Positions 1 through 5,813 of a DNA stretch of 6,131 nucleotides are shown here, piece after piece. Numbering within the stretch: the first letter of the stretch is position 1; every line of letters starts with the position of its first letter. The notes beneath the pieces are model-generated. The model saw only the letters and a list, made by a program, of their open reading frames with translations, did no database searches and was not told the origin of the DNA. Source of the stretch: Pseudomonadota bacterium (GTDB taxonomy: Bacteria > Desulfobacterota > BSN033 > G020346125); assembly GCA_030673585.1 (NCBI GenBank), contig DAOVIU010000082.1:1-6131 (forward strand), given 5' to 3'. The position numbers and the translations under genes are program-made.

Positions 1-405
1 CTCAACCTGCGACCCGATGATCTGCATGCCAAAGGTCATACGGCTCCCCGGCACTTTGACGATGCGGTCGATGGTTGAGTACTCAGGCGCCTTGATAACC
101 TGGAGGCCCAAGTCCCTGAGGACTGATTGGACCGCATCCACCAACATCAACTCGTTCTTACCCCAGAGAATGTATTTCACGGTATCGAATTGATCCCCCT
201 TCTTCTCAGATCCATCGGGTTCCCCTGCCGTGGGTTGCTGCTCTTCACCCTCAGTTCCTTTGAGCCTTGACTCCAGTTTCGCTACTAAAAACATTGCCGT
301 TAGACATACTAGAGGGATGTATAATTTGGCCGTGGTAGAATATTTCATTGCGGCGTAGAAACCGAAGACGGCCAATAACAATTGGAATAGGAGAAGCGCA
401 TACAT
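1..405 (-). CDS. Membrane-anchored protein of unknown function, N-terminal 135 residues (runs off the left edge)
   Basis: I do not recognise this gene. The reading frame is open from an ATG at 405 to the window edge, so the C-terminus is missing. The start is supported by a purine-rich AAAGGA about 8 nt upstream and by an in-frame TAA at 435-433 with no other start codon between. The protein begins with two hydrophobic segments (about residues 2-19 and 27-43), suggesting a short membrane hairpin or anchor. A charged, low-complexity linker rich in E, G, K and Q follows (about 45-70), then a soluble domain starting near residue 75 (YILWGKNEL). The soluble part has the order 'helix with alternating leucines, then LRDLGLQV, then a D-containing strand', which recalls the start of restriction-endonuclease-like (PD-(D/E)XK) folds. 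That resemblance is weak and the catalytic core would lie at or beyond the edge. The gene is divergent from lptF. That it is a real gene is fairly sure; its function is unknown. Confidence 0.75.
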   Translation of the reverse strand, partial: MYALLLFQLLLAVFGFYAAMKYSTTAKLYIPLVCLTAMFLVAKLESRLKGTEGEEQQPTAGEPDGSEKKGDQFDTVKYILWGKNELMLVDAVQSVLRDLGLQVIKAPEYSTIDRIVKVPGSRMTFGMQIIGSQVE

Positions 406-710
406 AGGGTTTTCCTTTAAAAGCTCGTTTTTTTAAGCAGCAAATTTCATGCCAATTATCCGGTAAGGGAAGGGGGGACTATCGGAAAGATTATGTAATG
501 AAATTAAGGCATTGAGGTCGTTGCACCGTGTCGAGGGGAACGCCTTTCAGAAGAGAATTGTTCGGTATTATGAAAAAAGTTGCTATTTCTCCGTTTCTTT
601 CGCGATCTTTTCCCCGTTTTCACACTTTATTCCCTCGATTTCCACTTGAGCGCAACACTGCAGAACTGCAACACCGCGGCACCATCTGTTGTCCGCAGGA
701 CCACATGTCA
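406..710. other. Divergent intergenic region without a convincing gene
   Basis: About 300 bp between the minus-strand membrane protein and the lptF promoter. A plus-strand frame opens at 528 and continues out of frame into lptF, but its product is rich in Arg, Pro and Phe, matches no family I know and has no ribosome binding site, so I treat it as chance. The part next to 405 must hold the promoter of the minus-strand gene, but I see no box pair good enough to call. No terminator-like hairpin with a T-run is visible. Confidence 0.5.
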
Positions 711-739
711 TTGACAAGGAGAGGGTTCCCTCCTAAAAT
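711..739 (+). promoter_or_regulatory. Sigma70-type promoter for lptF-lnt
   Basis: A perfect -35 box TTGACA (711-716) and a -10 box TAAAAT (734-739, one mismatch to TATAAT) are separated by exactly 17 bp. Transcription would be expected to start at about 745-748, leaving only about 3-6 nt before the lptF ATG at 751. The spacer contains the palindrome-like GAGGG-TT-CCCTC (721-732). The box match is seen directly; promoter activity is inferred. Confidence 0.6.
721..732. repeat. Short inverted repeat inside the lptF promoter spacer
   Basis: GAGGG and CCCTC flank a TT centre, giving 5-bp arms between the -35 and -10 boxes. That position suits a repressor or MerR-type activator site, but arms this short can arise by chance. 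Confidence 0.3.
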
Positions 740-750
740 AAAAATTCAAG

Positions 751-1941
751 ATGAAAATCACGCACCTCTATTTATTGAAAGATATTCTCACCTACTTTCT
801 CGTTGCCGTGCTTATCTTCGGCGTCGTCTTCATGATGGGAAAAACATTGCAGCTCACCGACCTCCTCGTCAACAAAGGGGTCAGCTTATTCGATATCGGT
901 AAGCTCCTCATCTACTTCCTCCCCTCCTCCCTAAGCTTCATGATTCCCATCGCCTTGCTCTTAGGGGTACTCATTACCTTTGTCAGGCTCTCCAGCGATA
1001 ATGAAATCGTAGCCTTTAAGGCGTCCGGAGTCAGCCTCTATCAACTGACTCCTCCGGTCCTTTTTCTCTCTGTCATGGCATATCTGCTTACCACCTTCCT
1101 CGTCATCTATGCCCTGCCATGGGGGAATCAAGGATTTAAGTACGTCCTTTACGATATCGCAAAGACGAAGGCTTATACCGCTTTGAAGGAAAGAACCTTC
1201 AACGATAGTTTCGACGGTATAGTCATCTACGTCGACAAAACCCCCCTGACGGGAAAGAAGTTGGAGCGGATCTTCATCCACAGCGAGGGCAAGCAAGAGG
1301 CGGAGGGAGAGAGCAAAACTATCTTAGCCAAAGAGGGATATGTGATAACAAACCCCAAATCCCATGAGATTATCTTCCATTTGATCGGCGTGACCGGGGA
1401 TCACAGCTCCAAAAGGGGTAAATCCTATGCGAGGATCGAATCGGATGCCCTGGTTCAAAGGCTCACCTTCGGGGGGAACCTCTCCAGGATTAGGGGATTT
1501 CGGGCTCGAGATTGGGAGATGTCCATCGGTGAGCTGAGGACGAAGATCAAGATCAAGAAACTGCTTCACCAGGATTACACCAAGCAGCTTCTCGAAATCC
1601 ACAAGAGGTTCTCCATCCCCTTTGCATGCATTGCCTTCGGCTTGATGGGCATCTCACTGGGAGTTCAACACAGGCGATCAGGAAAATCCTATGGATTCAT
1701 CTTGGGCATCCTGGTAGTTCTCGGCTACTACGTACTCCTCACATCGGCGGAGACACTTGCATATAATGGAACCATCCCTCCGTTGATTGCCAGCTGGACC
1801 CCCAATTTCGTTCTGATCGCCATAGGCATCTATCTCCTCGTCAAGACCGCAAACGAATCGCCCATCCAAATCCTCCAATGGCTTGGCGAAATCATGGACT
1901 CGATAACCCTCAAGATCAAAAAGCTCTCAAAAACCATCTAA
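751..1941 (+). CDS. lptF: LptF, LPS export ABC transporter permease (YjgP/YjgQ family)
   Basis: Inner-membrane permease subunit of the LptB2FG transporter, which takes lipopolysaccharide out of the inner membrane and passes it to LptC and the periplasmic bridge. At 396 residues it is of normal family length. Visible parts: TM1 (about 12-30), TM2 (55-78), then the cytoplasmic coupling helix with the family pattern SSDNEIVAFKASGVS (81-95; its Glu is the position that contacts LptB), TM3 (101-121), a periplasmic beta-rich domain (about 124-283), then TM4 (286-305), TM5 (312-332) and TM6 (343-364). HKRFSIPFACIAFGLMGISLG (around 284-304) and the later YYVLLTSAETLAYNG point to LptF rather than LptG. 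The N-terminus MKITHLYLLKDIL aligns with the usual family start, and an in-frame TAA at 739-741 rules out a longer protein. No Shine-Dalgarno sequence precedes the ATG, which is odd given the promoter right beside it. lnt follows after 25 bp; lptG, often the neighbour, is absent here. Confidence 0.95.
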   Translation: MKITHLYLLKDILTYFLVAVLIFGVVFMMGKTLQLTDLLVNKGVSLFDIGKLLIYFLPSSLSFMIPIALLLGVLITFVRLSSDNEIVAFKASGVSLYQLTPPVLFLSVMAYLLTTFLVIYALPWGNQGFKYVLYDIAKTKAYTALKERTFNDSFDGIVIYVDKTPLTGKKLERIFIHSEGKQEAEGESKTILAKEGYVITNPKSHEIIFHLIGVTGDHSSKRGKSYARIESDALVQRLTFGGNLSRIRGFRARDWEMSIGELRTKIKIKKLLHQDYTKQLLEIHKRFSIPFACIAFGLMGISLGVQHRRSGKSYGFILGILVVLGYYVLLTSAETLAYNGTIPPLIASWTPNFVLIAIGIYLLVKTANESPIQILQWLGEIMDSITLKIKKLSKTI

Positions 1942-1945
1942 AGAT

Positions 1946-1954
1946 TAAGGAGGA
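1946..1954 (+). promoter_or_regulatory. Ribosome binding site of lnt
   Basis: TAAGGAGGA lies in the 25-bp gap after the lptF stop. The GGAGG core ends 13 nt before the ATG at 1967, longer than the usual 5-9 nt, but no nearer start codon is in frame, and the N-terminus starting at this ATG leads straight into the first membrane helix. Confidence 0.7.
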
Positions 1955-1966
1955 CTGGTTACAATA

Positions 1967-3493
1967 ATGAGAAAATTCCTTTTCGCCTGCTTCTCCGGTT
2001 TGCTCCTCATCCTCATCTTTCCCAAATTCGATGTGGAAATCCTTGCCTGGGTTTCCCTGGTCCCGTTGCTCTTTGCCATCCAGCGGGAGAACCTTCTGAC
2101 CAGTTTTTATCTTGGCTTTACAACGGGCTTTGTCTCGTTTCTCGGCATTCTGTATTGGGTTATCGTAGCTGTTAATACCTATGGGGGAATCCACTTCGTC
2201 CTGAGCGCCCTTATCCTTCTGCTTCTGGTTGTTTATCTAAGCCTGTATGTGGGAGTATTCGCCTTCTTGCTCAATTACATAAGGCGACGAATTGAATGGG
2301 ACATGGTGGTAGTGGCCCCCTTCCTCTGGGTCTTCCTTGAGTACGTCCGTTCCTTTTTCCTGACGGGATTCCCCTGGGCAATCATCGGCTACTCCCAATA
2401 TCTGAATCTTCCCTTCATCCAAGCAGCCGATATAACAGGGGTTTATGGCATTTCATTTCTTATCCTCCTCGTCAATTCAGCGGTCTACGATCTCATTTCC
2501 ATTATAGGGCGGGGAGAAAGGTCTCCCCCTATCCGGGTAGGGGTCATCGTCTTGGTCGTTCTCTCAGCGGCATTCGGATACGGCGTCGCCCGGATAAAAA
2601 AGGTTGAAAGCATCACCTCTTACGTGAGAAGAACTAAGATCGGACTGGCTCAGGGAAATATCGATCAGAGCGTCAAGTGGAATGCCGCGTATCAGGAGAA
2701 AACCCTTCAAATCTACCAGACCCTCAGCCATACCCTGGCAAGAGAGCAACCGTCCCTCATCATCTGGCCAGAGACGGCAACCCCCTTTTTCTTCCAATCG
2801 GAAAAGAGATATCAACCCCTGATACTGAAGATTGCCGAAGAGACCGGTGCCCATCTCCTTTTCGGGAGCCCCTCTCACGATTGGGTCAAGGGAAAGGTCA
2901 AGTATTACAACAGCGCCTATCTCCTTTCCCCTCAGGGGAAGGTCGTCGGGAAATATGACAAGATTCACCTGGTTCCCTTCGGCGAGTATGTCCCGCTTTC
3001 CGGGTTGCTCTTTTTCCTGGAAAGCCTCAGCGGGGTGGGAAACCTCTCCCCGGGAAAAACTGTCCAGAACCTCCATTTCCCCCAAGGGGATTTCGGCGTC
3101 CTGATCTGTTTCGAGATCATCTTCCCCAACCTGTGCCGAAAGTTCGTCAAGGCAGGAGCCCAATTCTTGGTCACCATTACCAATGATGCCTGGTTTGGAC
3201 GGACATCTGCCCCCTATCAGCACCTATCCATGGCGACCTTCAGGGCCGTTGAGAACCGGGTATCCATCGCCAGGGCGGCCAATACCGGGATAAGCGCCTT
3301 CATCGATGCCAAGGGGGAGATTCGAAAAAAGAGCGATATCTTCGTGCGGGAAACATTGGTTGGTCACATCAACCCCAAAATCGAGGGAACCTTCTACACT
3401 CGATACGGGGACGTCTTCGCCCTGGTCTCATCGGCAATAGCCTTCCTCTTGATCCTTTTGGCCTATCTCAAGAGGATATTGATTTTCCTCTAA
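1967..3493 (+). CDS. lnt: Apolipoprotein N-acyltransferase Lnt
   Basis: Inner-membrane enzyme that transfers an acyl chain from a phospholipid to the amino group of the N-terminal diacylglyceryl-cysteine, completing lipoprotein maturation. At 508 residues it matches the family length. The first about 210 residues are a multi-helix membrane domain (hydrophobic stretches near 5-19, 26-38, 47-67, 72-104, 114-133, 155-176 and 190-208). A periplasmic carbon-nitrogen hydrolase domain follows (about 224-470), and a C-terminal anchor helix lies at about 483-503. The Glu-Lys-Cys triad is complete: E269 in IIWPETATP, K332 in KYDKIHLVPFGEY and C381 in LICFEIIFP; the accessory Glu of PFGEY is E340. The residue after the catalytic Cys is Phe, where the E. 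coli enzyme has Tyr. TNDAWFG (405-411) and the later FRAVENR and ARAANTG motifs are also typical. The gene is probably co-transcribed with lptF. Its stop codon overlaps the stop of the opposing larA-like gene by 4 bp. Confidence 0.97.
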   Translation: MRKFLFACFSGLLLILIFPKFDVEILAWVSLVPLLFAIQRENLLTSFYLGFTTGFVSFLGILYWVIVAVNTYGGIHFVLSALILLLLVVYLSLYVGVFAFLLNYIRRRIEWDMVVVAPFLWVFLEYVRSFFLTGFPWAIIGYSQYLNLPFIQAADITGVYGISFLILLVNSAVYDLISIIGRGERSPPIRVGVIVLVVLSAAFGYGVARIKKVESITSYVRRTKIGLAQGNIDQSVKWNAAYQEKTLQIYQTLSHTLAREQPSLIIWPETATPFFFQSEKRYQPLILKIAEETGAHLLFGSPSHDWVKGKVKYYNSAYLLSPQGKVVGKYDKIHLVPFGEYVPLSGLLFFLESLSGVGNLSPGKTVQNLHFPQGDFGVLICFEIIFPNLCRKFVKAGAQFLVTITNDAWFGRTSAPYQHLSMATFRAVENRVSIARAANTGISAFIDAKGEIRKKSDIFVRETLVGHINPKIEGTFYTRYGDVFALVSSAIAFLLILLAYLKRILIFL

Positions 3494-4731
3494 CCATCGG
3501 GGATGTATTGAATGGTAGCATCCGCATAGACGGCTACCCTGGCCCTGTCCCTTCGCTTCTCCTGCAATATTCCCAGGATATCATCCCACTTTTTCGCCCA
3601 AATAATTGACGTCGCGGGGCCGAAATAATCCCCGCCAGCCTTGTCCCCGTAAGGAGAAAGGATGATAAATCGATCTACCCTCGAGGGTAGGGAAGGCTGT
3701 AGTGAAAGAGGTCCACCCTTATGGATTCTGCCGAAGTTTCCAAAGAGGTAATGGGTGACCTGGCCCTCGGGGGTGTTGGCAATAAGGACCAAATCCCCTC
3801 CCCCTTCCTTCAGGGAACGGACGCCCATTTCAATGCCGATGGTTGCCTCATTGGCCTTGGAATAGTTATTGATGACTACAACATCCGCCTTTGGCGGGGG
3901 TTGGGTGGCGTATACGGTCTTGGCGAGTTTCACGCCCTCGATATGCTCCAGAACCGGATCACCCACAAACAGTCCAACAGTTTCACCCCTGCCGTTAATT
4001 ACCACGTCTACCTTTATATCAAGACCCGCCATCCTCGTTGCCTCCTCGATATCCTCCCGGAATACGTTTCCCTCAAATTTGCCGGGGCCCCACAAATCCC
4101 GAGGGGCTTTCAACAGGGTAGCATGATTGAAGGAGATGGCCTCCATGCTGGCTACCCCCGGCATGAGGATTTTCCCCCCACCCCCGTATCCGCTGAATCC
4201 GTGTGGGCAGAGGCAACCGATGCCGATTTTCAGGTCACAGCCCATCACCTCGCTGTTGATGGCCAAGCGAGTGCCGAGGCGAGTCTTTCCGAGGAAGGTA
4301 CAGTTGTCGAAGGGGTTATGGTTGTATACCGGGAAGCGTTCCATGACCTCCTCGCCCAATTTCTTCCGAAAATCGATGTTGGTATGGGCGCCGTGGGCAC
4401 CCAGGGCCGCGATGAACCTTATCTGTTCGTCCCTGATCCCCGCCGCCTCCAATTCCCCAAGGATGAAGGGTATAATTTCGGATGCTCGTGTGGGCCGAGA
4501 GAGGTCATCGAAGAGGATGGCGACCTCCCGTCTTCCCTTGGCCATCTCCCTGATGGATTCCGAACCAATGGTCTTGGAGAAGGCCCTTCTCATTTCCGTC
4601 TCCGATAATTTGGGCCGGTTGTGTCCCATCATTCGGCAGAGAATAACCTCCCACGACTTCGGAAACGACAACTCCAACTCGGAATTCCCATACCATAAGA
4701 GCTGTGGCACCTTGATCGATTGAATCTCCAC
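3490..4731 (-). CDS. LarA-family (DUF2088) nickel-pincer racemase/epimerase homologue
   Basis: Homologue of lactate racemase LarA, which uses a covalently bound nickel-pincer nucleotide to move a hydride and invert a 2-hydroxyacid centre. At 413 residues it is full length for the family. Residues matching the LarA active site are present: FDDLSRPT (74-81, the Asp/Arg substrate region), GAHGAH (111-116, His equivalent to LarA H108), CPHGFSGYGGGGKILMPG (175-192, with H177 and K187 corresponding to H174 and the cofactor-linking K184) and FNHATLL (201-207, H203 corresponding to H200). The C-terminal domain (about 280-413) contains VVINNYSKANEA and a SPYGDKAGGDYFGPA loop. The start is a GTG at 4731, fixed by a strong AAGGAGG 6 nt upstream. 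Substrate cannot be read from sequence: LarA homologues act on several 2-hydroxyacids, so I give no gene symbol. No larB, larC or larE cofactor genes are in the window. The gene converges on lnt with a 4-bp overlap. Confidence 0.92.
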   Translation of the reverse strand: MEIQSIKVPQLLWYGNSELELSFPKSWEVILCRMMGHNRPKLSETEMRRAFSKTIGSESIREMAKGRREVAILFDDLSRPTRASEIIPFILGELEAAGIRDEQIRFIAALGAHGAHTNIDFRKKLGEEVMERFPVYNHNPFDNCTFLGKTRLGTRLAINSEVMGCDLKIGIGCLCPHGFSGYGGGGKILMPGVASMEAISFNHATLLKAPRDLWGPGKFEGNVFREDIEEATRMAGLDIKVDVVINGRGETVGLFVGDPVLEHIEGVKLAKTVYATQPPPKADVVVINNYSKANEATIGIEMGVRSLKEGGGDLVLIANTPEGQVTHYLFGNFGRIHKGGPLSLQPSLPSRVDRFIILSPYGDKAGGDYFGPATSIIWAKKWDDILGILQEKRRDRARVAVYADATIQYIPDG

Positions 4732-4737
4732 GTCTCA

Positions 4738-4744
4738 CCTCCTT
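4738..4744 (-). promoter_or_regulatory. Ribosome binding site deciding the GTG start of the larA-like gene
   Basis: On the minus strand the order is AAGGAGG, a 6-nt spacer (TGAGAC), then GTG. The next in-frame candidates are further inside the protein and lack such a site, so the GTG at 4731 is preferred. Confidence 0.8.
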
Positions 4745-4777
4745 CTTCGGGCCATCGCTATTGTGGACCTTCTTCGG
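4741..4777 (-). repeat. Ten-base direct repeat in the larA-like leader
   Basis: CCTTCTTCGG (plus-strand reading) occurs exactly at 4741-4750 and again at 4768-4777, 27 bp apart. The copy nearer the gene overlaps the ribosome binding site; the other lies in the loop of the neighbouring inverted repeat. Two identical ten-mers so close together suggest a duplicated site for a regulator or competing RNA pairing, but chance is possible. Confidence 0.45.
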
Positions 4778-4788
4778 TGATACAATAG
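4758..4788 (-). promoter_or_regulatory. Inverted repeat / possible leader hairpin upstream of the larA-like gene
   Basis: Perfect 7-bp arms CTATTGT (4758-4764) and ACAATAG (4782-4788) enclose 17 nt. In the RNA the inner ACC and GGU can extend the stem around a GAAGAA loop. It lies 27 nt before the start codon, between the predicted transcription start and the ribosome binding site. It could be a protein operator or a 5' UTR hairpin; the sequence alone does not decide. Confidence 0.4.
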
Positions 4789-4827
4789 GTTCTCATCCGA
4801 GTGCTGTACTCAGTTAATCAGATGCAC

Positions 4828-4856
4828 ATTTTAAAAGGAATAGCAAAGTTTTTAAA
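4828..4856 (-). promoter_or_regulatory. Candidate promoter of the larA-like gene
   Basis: On the minus strand TTTAAA (4856-4851, 4 of 6 to TTGACA), a 17-bp spacer and TAAAAT (4833-4828, 5 of 6 to TATAAT) are present. This would give a leader of about 90 nt that includes the inverted repeat and both direct-repeat copies. The -35 box is weak and the surroundings are A/T-rich, so this is tentative. Confidence 0.3.
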
Positions 4857-4926
4857 GCGCTTCCAGGTACTTGCAAACAGCTGATGCTCCGATTCAAAGA
4901 CTGGTTGAGGATAGCCCTTGTAGGGT

Positions 4927-4942
4927 GGGGGCTTCGGCGTCC
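4927..4942 (+). other. Possible UUCG-tetraloop hairpin
   Basis: GGGGGC-TTCG-GCGTCC can fold with a C(UUCG)G loop, five pairs including one G-U, and one G-G mismatch. No T-run follows on either strand, so it is not a standard intrinsic terminator. It may be a relic or a small structured RNA part. Confidence 0.3.
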
Positions 4943-5306
4943 ATCATTCCCCATAAGAAGATGGACAAATCACCAGAGATGAAATGGATTGTTGTGGGGT
5001 ATCTTATTTATTTGCCTTAGAAATCTTGCATTTATGTGGGTCTGCGGAAATTCTAGGATACAGTTAGTTATCGTTCACTCAGCAAACTCGAGATAGGTGT
5101 CTAGCAGAAATAAGCCAGCACGGATAGAAGTTCGTTCGAGGCAGACAGAAGCCTCACGTTCAAGGAAGCCGCTAGCTCGATTCAAGACTGAAGGAGTAAC
5201 CCATGTCTTAAGCGAGAAAAGGAATCTGACAACAAGCGGCCTCATAGAAGTATTCAATAGAACAATCTTGGTCTTTTCTTTGACAAGATTCCCCAAATTT
5301 GATAAA

Positions 5307-5358
5307 CAGGGGAGGCTACGGGCTGAACCGGAGGAAATTGGCCTACTATGCTCCCCTG
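5307..5358. repeat. Eight-base perfect inverted repeat with 36-nt loop
   Basis: CAGGGGAG (5307-5314) and CTCCCCTG (5351-5358) are exact reverse complements. Further C-runs flank them (CCCC at 5291-5294 and after 5367), so the G-run arm has alternative partners. No T-run follows the second arm. The arms are seen directly; any role as RNA switch, operator or element end is unproven. Confidence 0.4.
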
Positions 5359-5499
5359 ACCAGGAATTTCCCCACCTTACAGGGCGTTTGTGTTCGTTTA
5401 TCTCAGTCCTACCCCCCGATTTTGTTCGTAAATGGTAATTCAGCGTAAAAAGAATCTATGCCTTTCAGTTTTGCAATGAACTTTCTTAGAATCACCAAA

Positions 5500-5691
5500 T
5501 TACCTCTTCGCACTCCTCGCTTTTATACTCCCCACCCTGTAACTGCCAAGTGGGCATCGTCTATTCGATTCAGTGCATCGCCCACAAATCCGATTGAATC
5601 TCCCTTCGGCCACAAACTCCCGGTCGCATTTAAGGCAGGTTCGCTTAATGGGTTTGGGTCTCGGTAATTCGGGCTTTTTGATAGAACCCAT
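5500..5691 (-). CDS. Small zinc-ribbon protein of unknown function (63 residues)
   Basis: A 63-residue basic protein with CLKCDREF (C19, C22) and ICGRC (C36, C39), spaced as two Zn-binding CxxC knuckles, plus an extra C46. The core CLxCxREF-x6-RFNRICGRC resembles short zinc-finger proteins found in many bacterial genomes and prophages as lone genes; I know of no assigned role. The basic, proline-rich first 17 residues and the Arg/Lys-rich tail would suit nucleic-acid binding, which is inference. The start is ATG 5691, the only Met; the upstream site is only a weak purine run (AAGAAG, about 9 nt away). The opposite strand is open over most of the same stretch, but it lacks the ordered Cys pattern and is taken as a shadow. 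The gene lies 122 bp downstream of another small CxxC gene in the same direction. Confidence 0.75.
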   Translation of the reverse strand: MGSIKKPELPRPKPIKRTCLKCDREFVAEGRFNRICGRCTESNRRCPLGSYRVGSIKARSAKR

Positions 5692-5741
5692 CGCTAGTTT
5701 CTTCTTTCTTGTTAATAAACCGACCGTTTAATGAATGCCGC

Positions 5742-5768
5742 CTGCCCTTAGCCCACGGGCAGATGCCC
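5742..5768. repeat. Overlapping GC-rich inverted repeats between the two small genes
   Basis: CTGCCC (5742-5747) pairs with GGGCAG (5757-5762) around a 9-nt loop. Inside it, GCCC-AC-GGGC (5751-5760) pairs with itself, and GGGC (5757-5760) can instead pair with GCCC (5765-5768). The three stems exclude one another. No T-run follows on the minus strand, so a simple terminator is not supported; attenuation or mRNA processing between the two genes is possible. Confidence 0.4.
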
Positions 5769-5813
5769 AGGGCCGCCCTTTTCGCTGATCAGGCTAGTCG
5801 GCGGGCAATGCAA

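Larger units (their letters stand above)
4857..5499. other. Non-coding or decayed stretch without a convincing gene
   Basis: About 640 bp between the larA-like promoter region and the first small zinc-ribbon gene. The longest frames (GTG at 5097 to 5438 on plus, 5296 to 5075 on minus) overlap each other on opposite strands, have no good ribosome binding site and encode no family I recognise; they could be remnants or chance. Contents I can support are a possible UUCG hairpin (4927-4942) and an 8-bp inverted repeat (5307-5358). No tRNA, transposase piece or CRISPR-like repeat is seen. Confidence 0.5.

Noticed and set aside
528..902. A 124-codon plus-strand frame overlapping the start of lptF
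   Set aside because: It runs over the lptF N-terminus in another frame, has no ribosome binding site, and its product is a low-quality Arg/Pro/Phe-rich string, while lptF is a clear family member.
3721..4608. A long plus-strand frame (295 codons) inside the larA-like gene
   Set aside because: It is antisense to a full-length LarA-family protein with all key residues, so it is a shadow frame.
4884..4982. A 32-residue Trp/Arg-rich peptide frame (starts MLRFKDWLRI), whose stop overlaps a 13-codon frame by ATGA
   Set aside because: No ribosome binding site before either ATG and no recognisable family; stop-start overlaps of this size are expected by chance.
4881..5195. Similar stretches CGATTCAAAGACTG (about 4890) and CGATTCAAGACTG (about 5178) as a possible repeat
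   Set aside because: Only about 13 bases match, with one indel, and the flanks do not extend the similarity.
5097..5438. A 113-codon plus-strand frame with GTG start
   Set aside because: Weak start context, no recognised domain, and a comparable open frame on the opposite strand over the same bases; it could be a remnant but cannot be supported as a gene.
5458..5667. A plus-strand frame opposite the 63-residue zinc-ribbon gene
   Set aside because: It is the antisense of a gene with an ordered CxxC/CxxC pattern; the plus-strand product has no such pattern.
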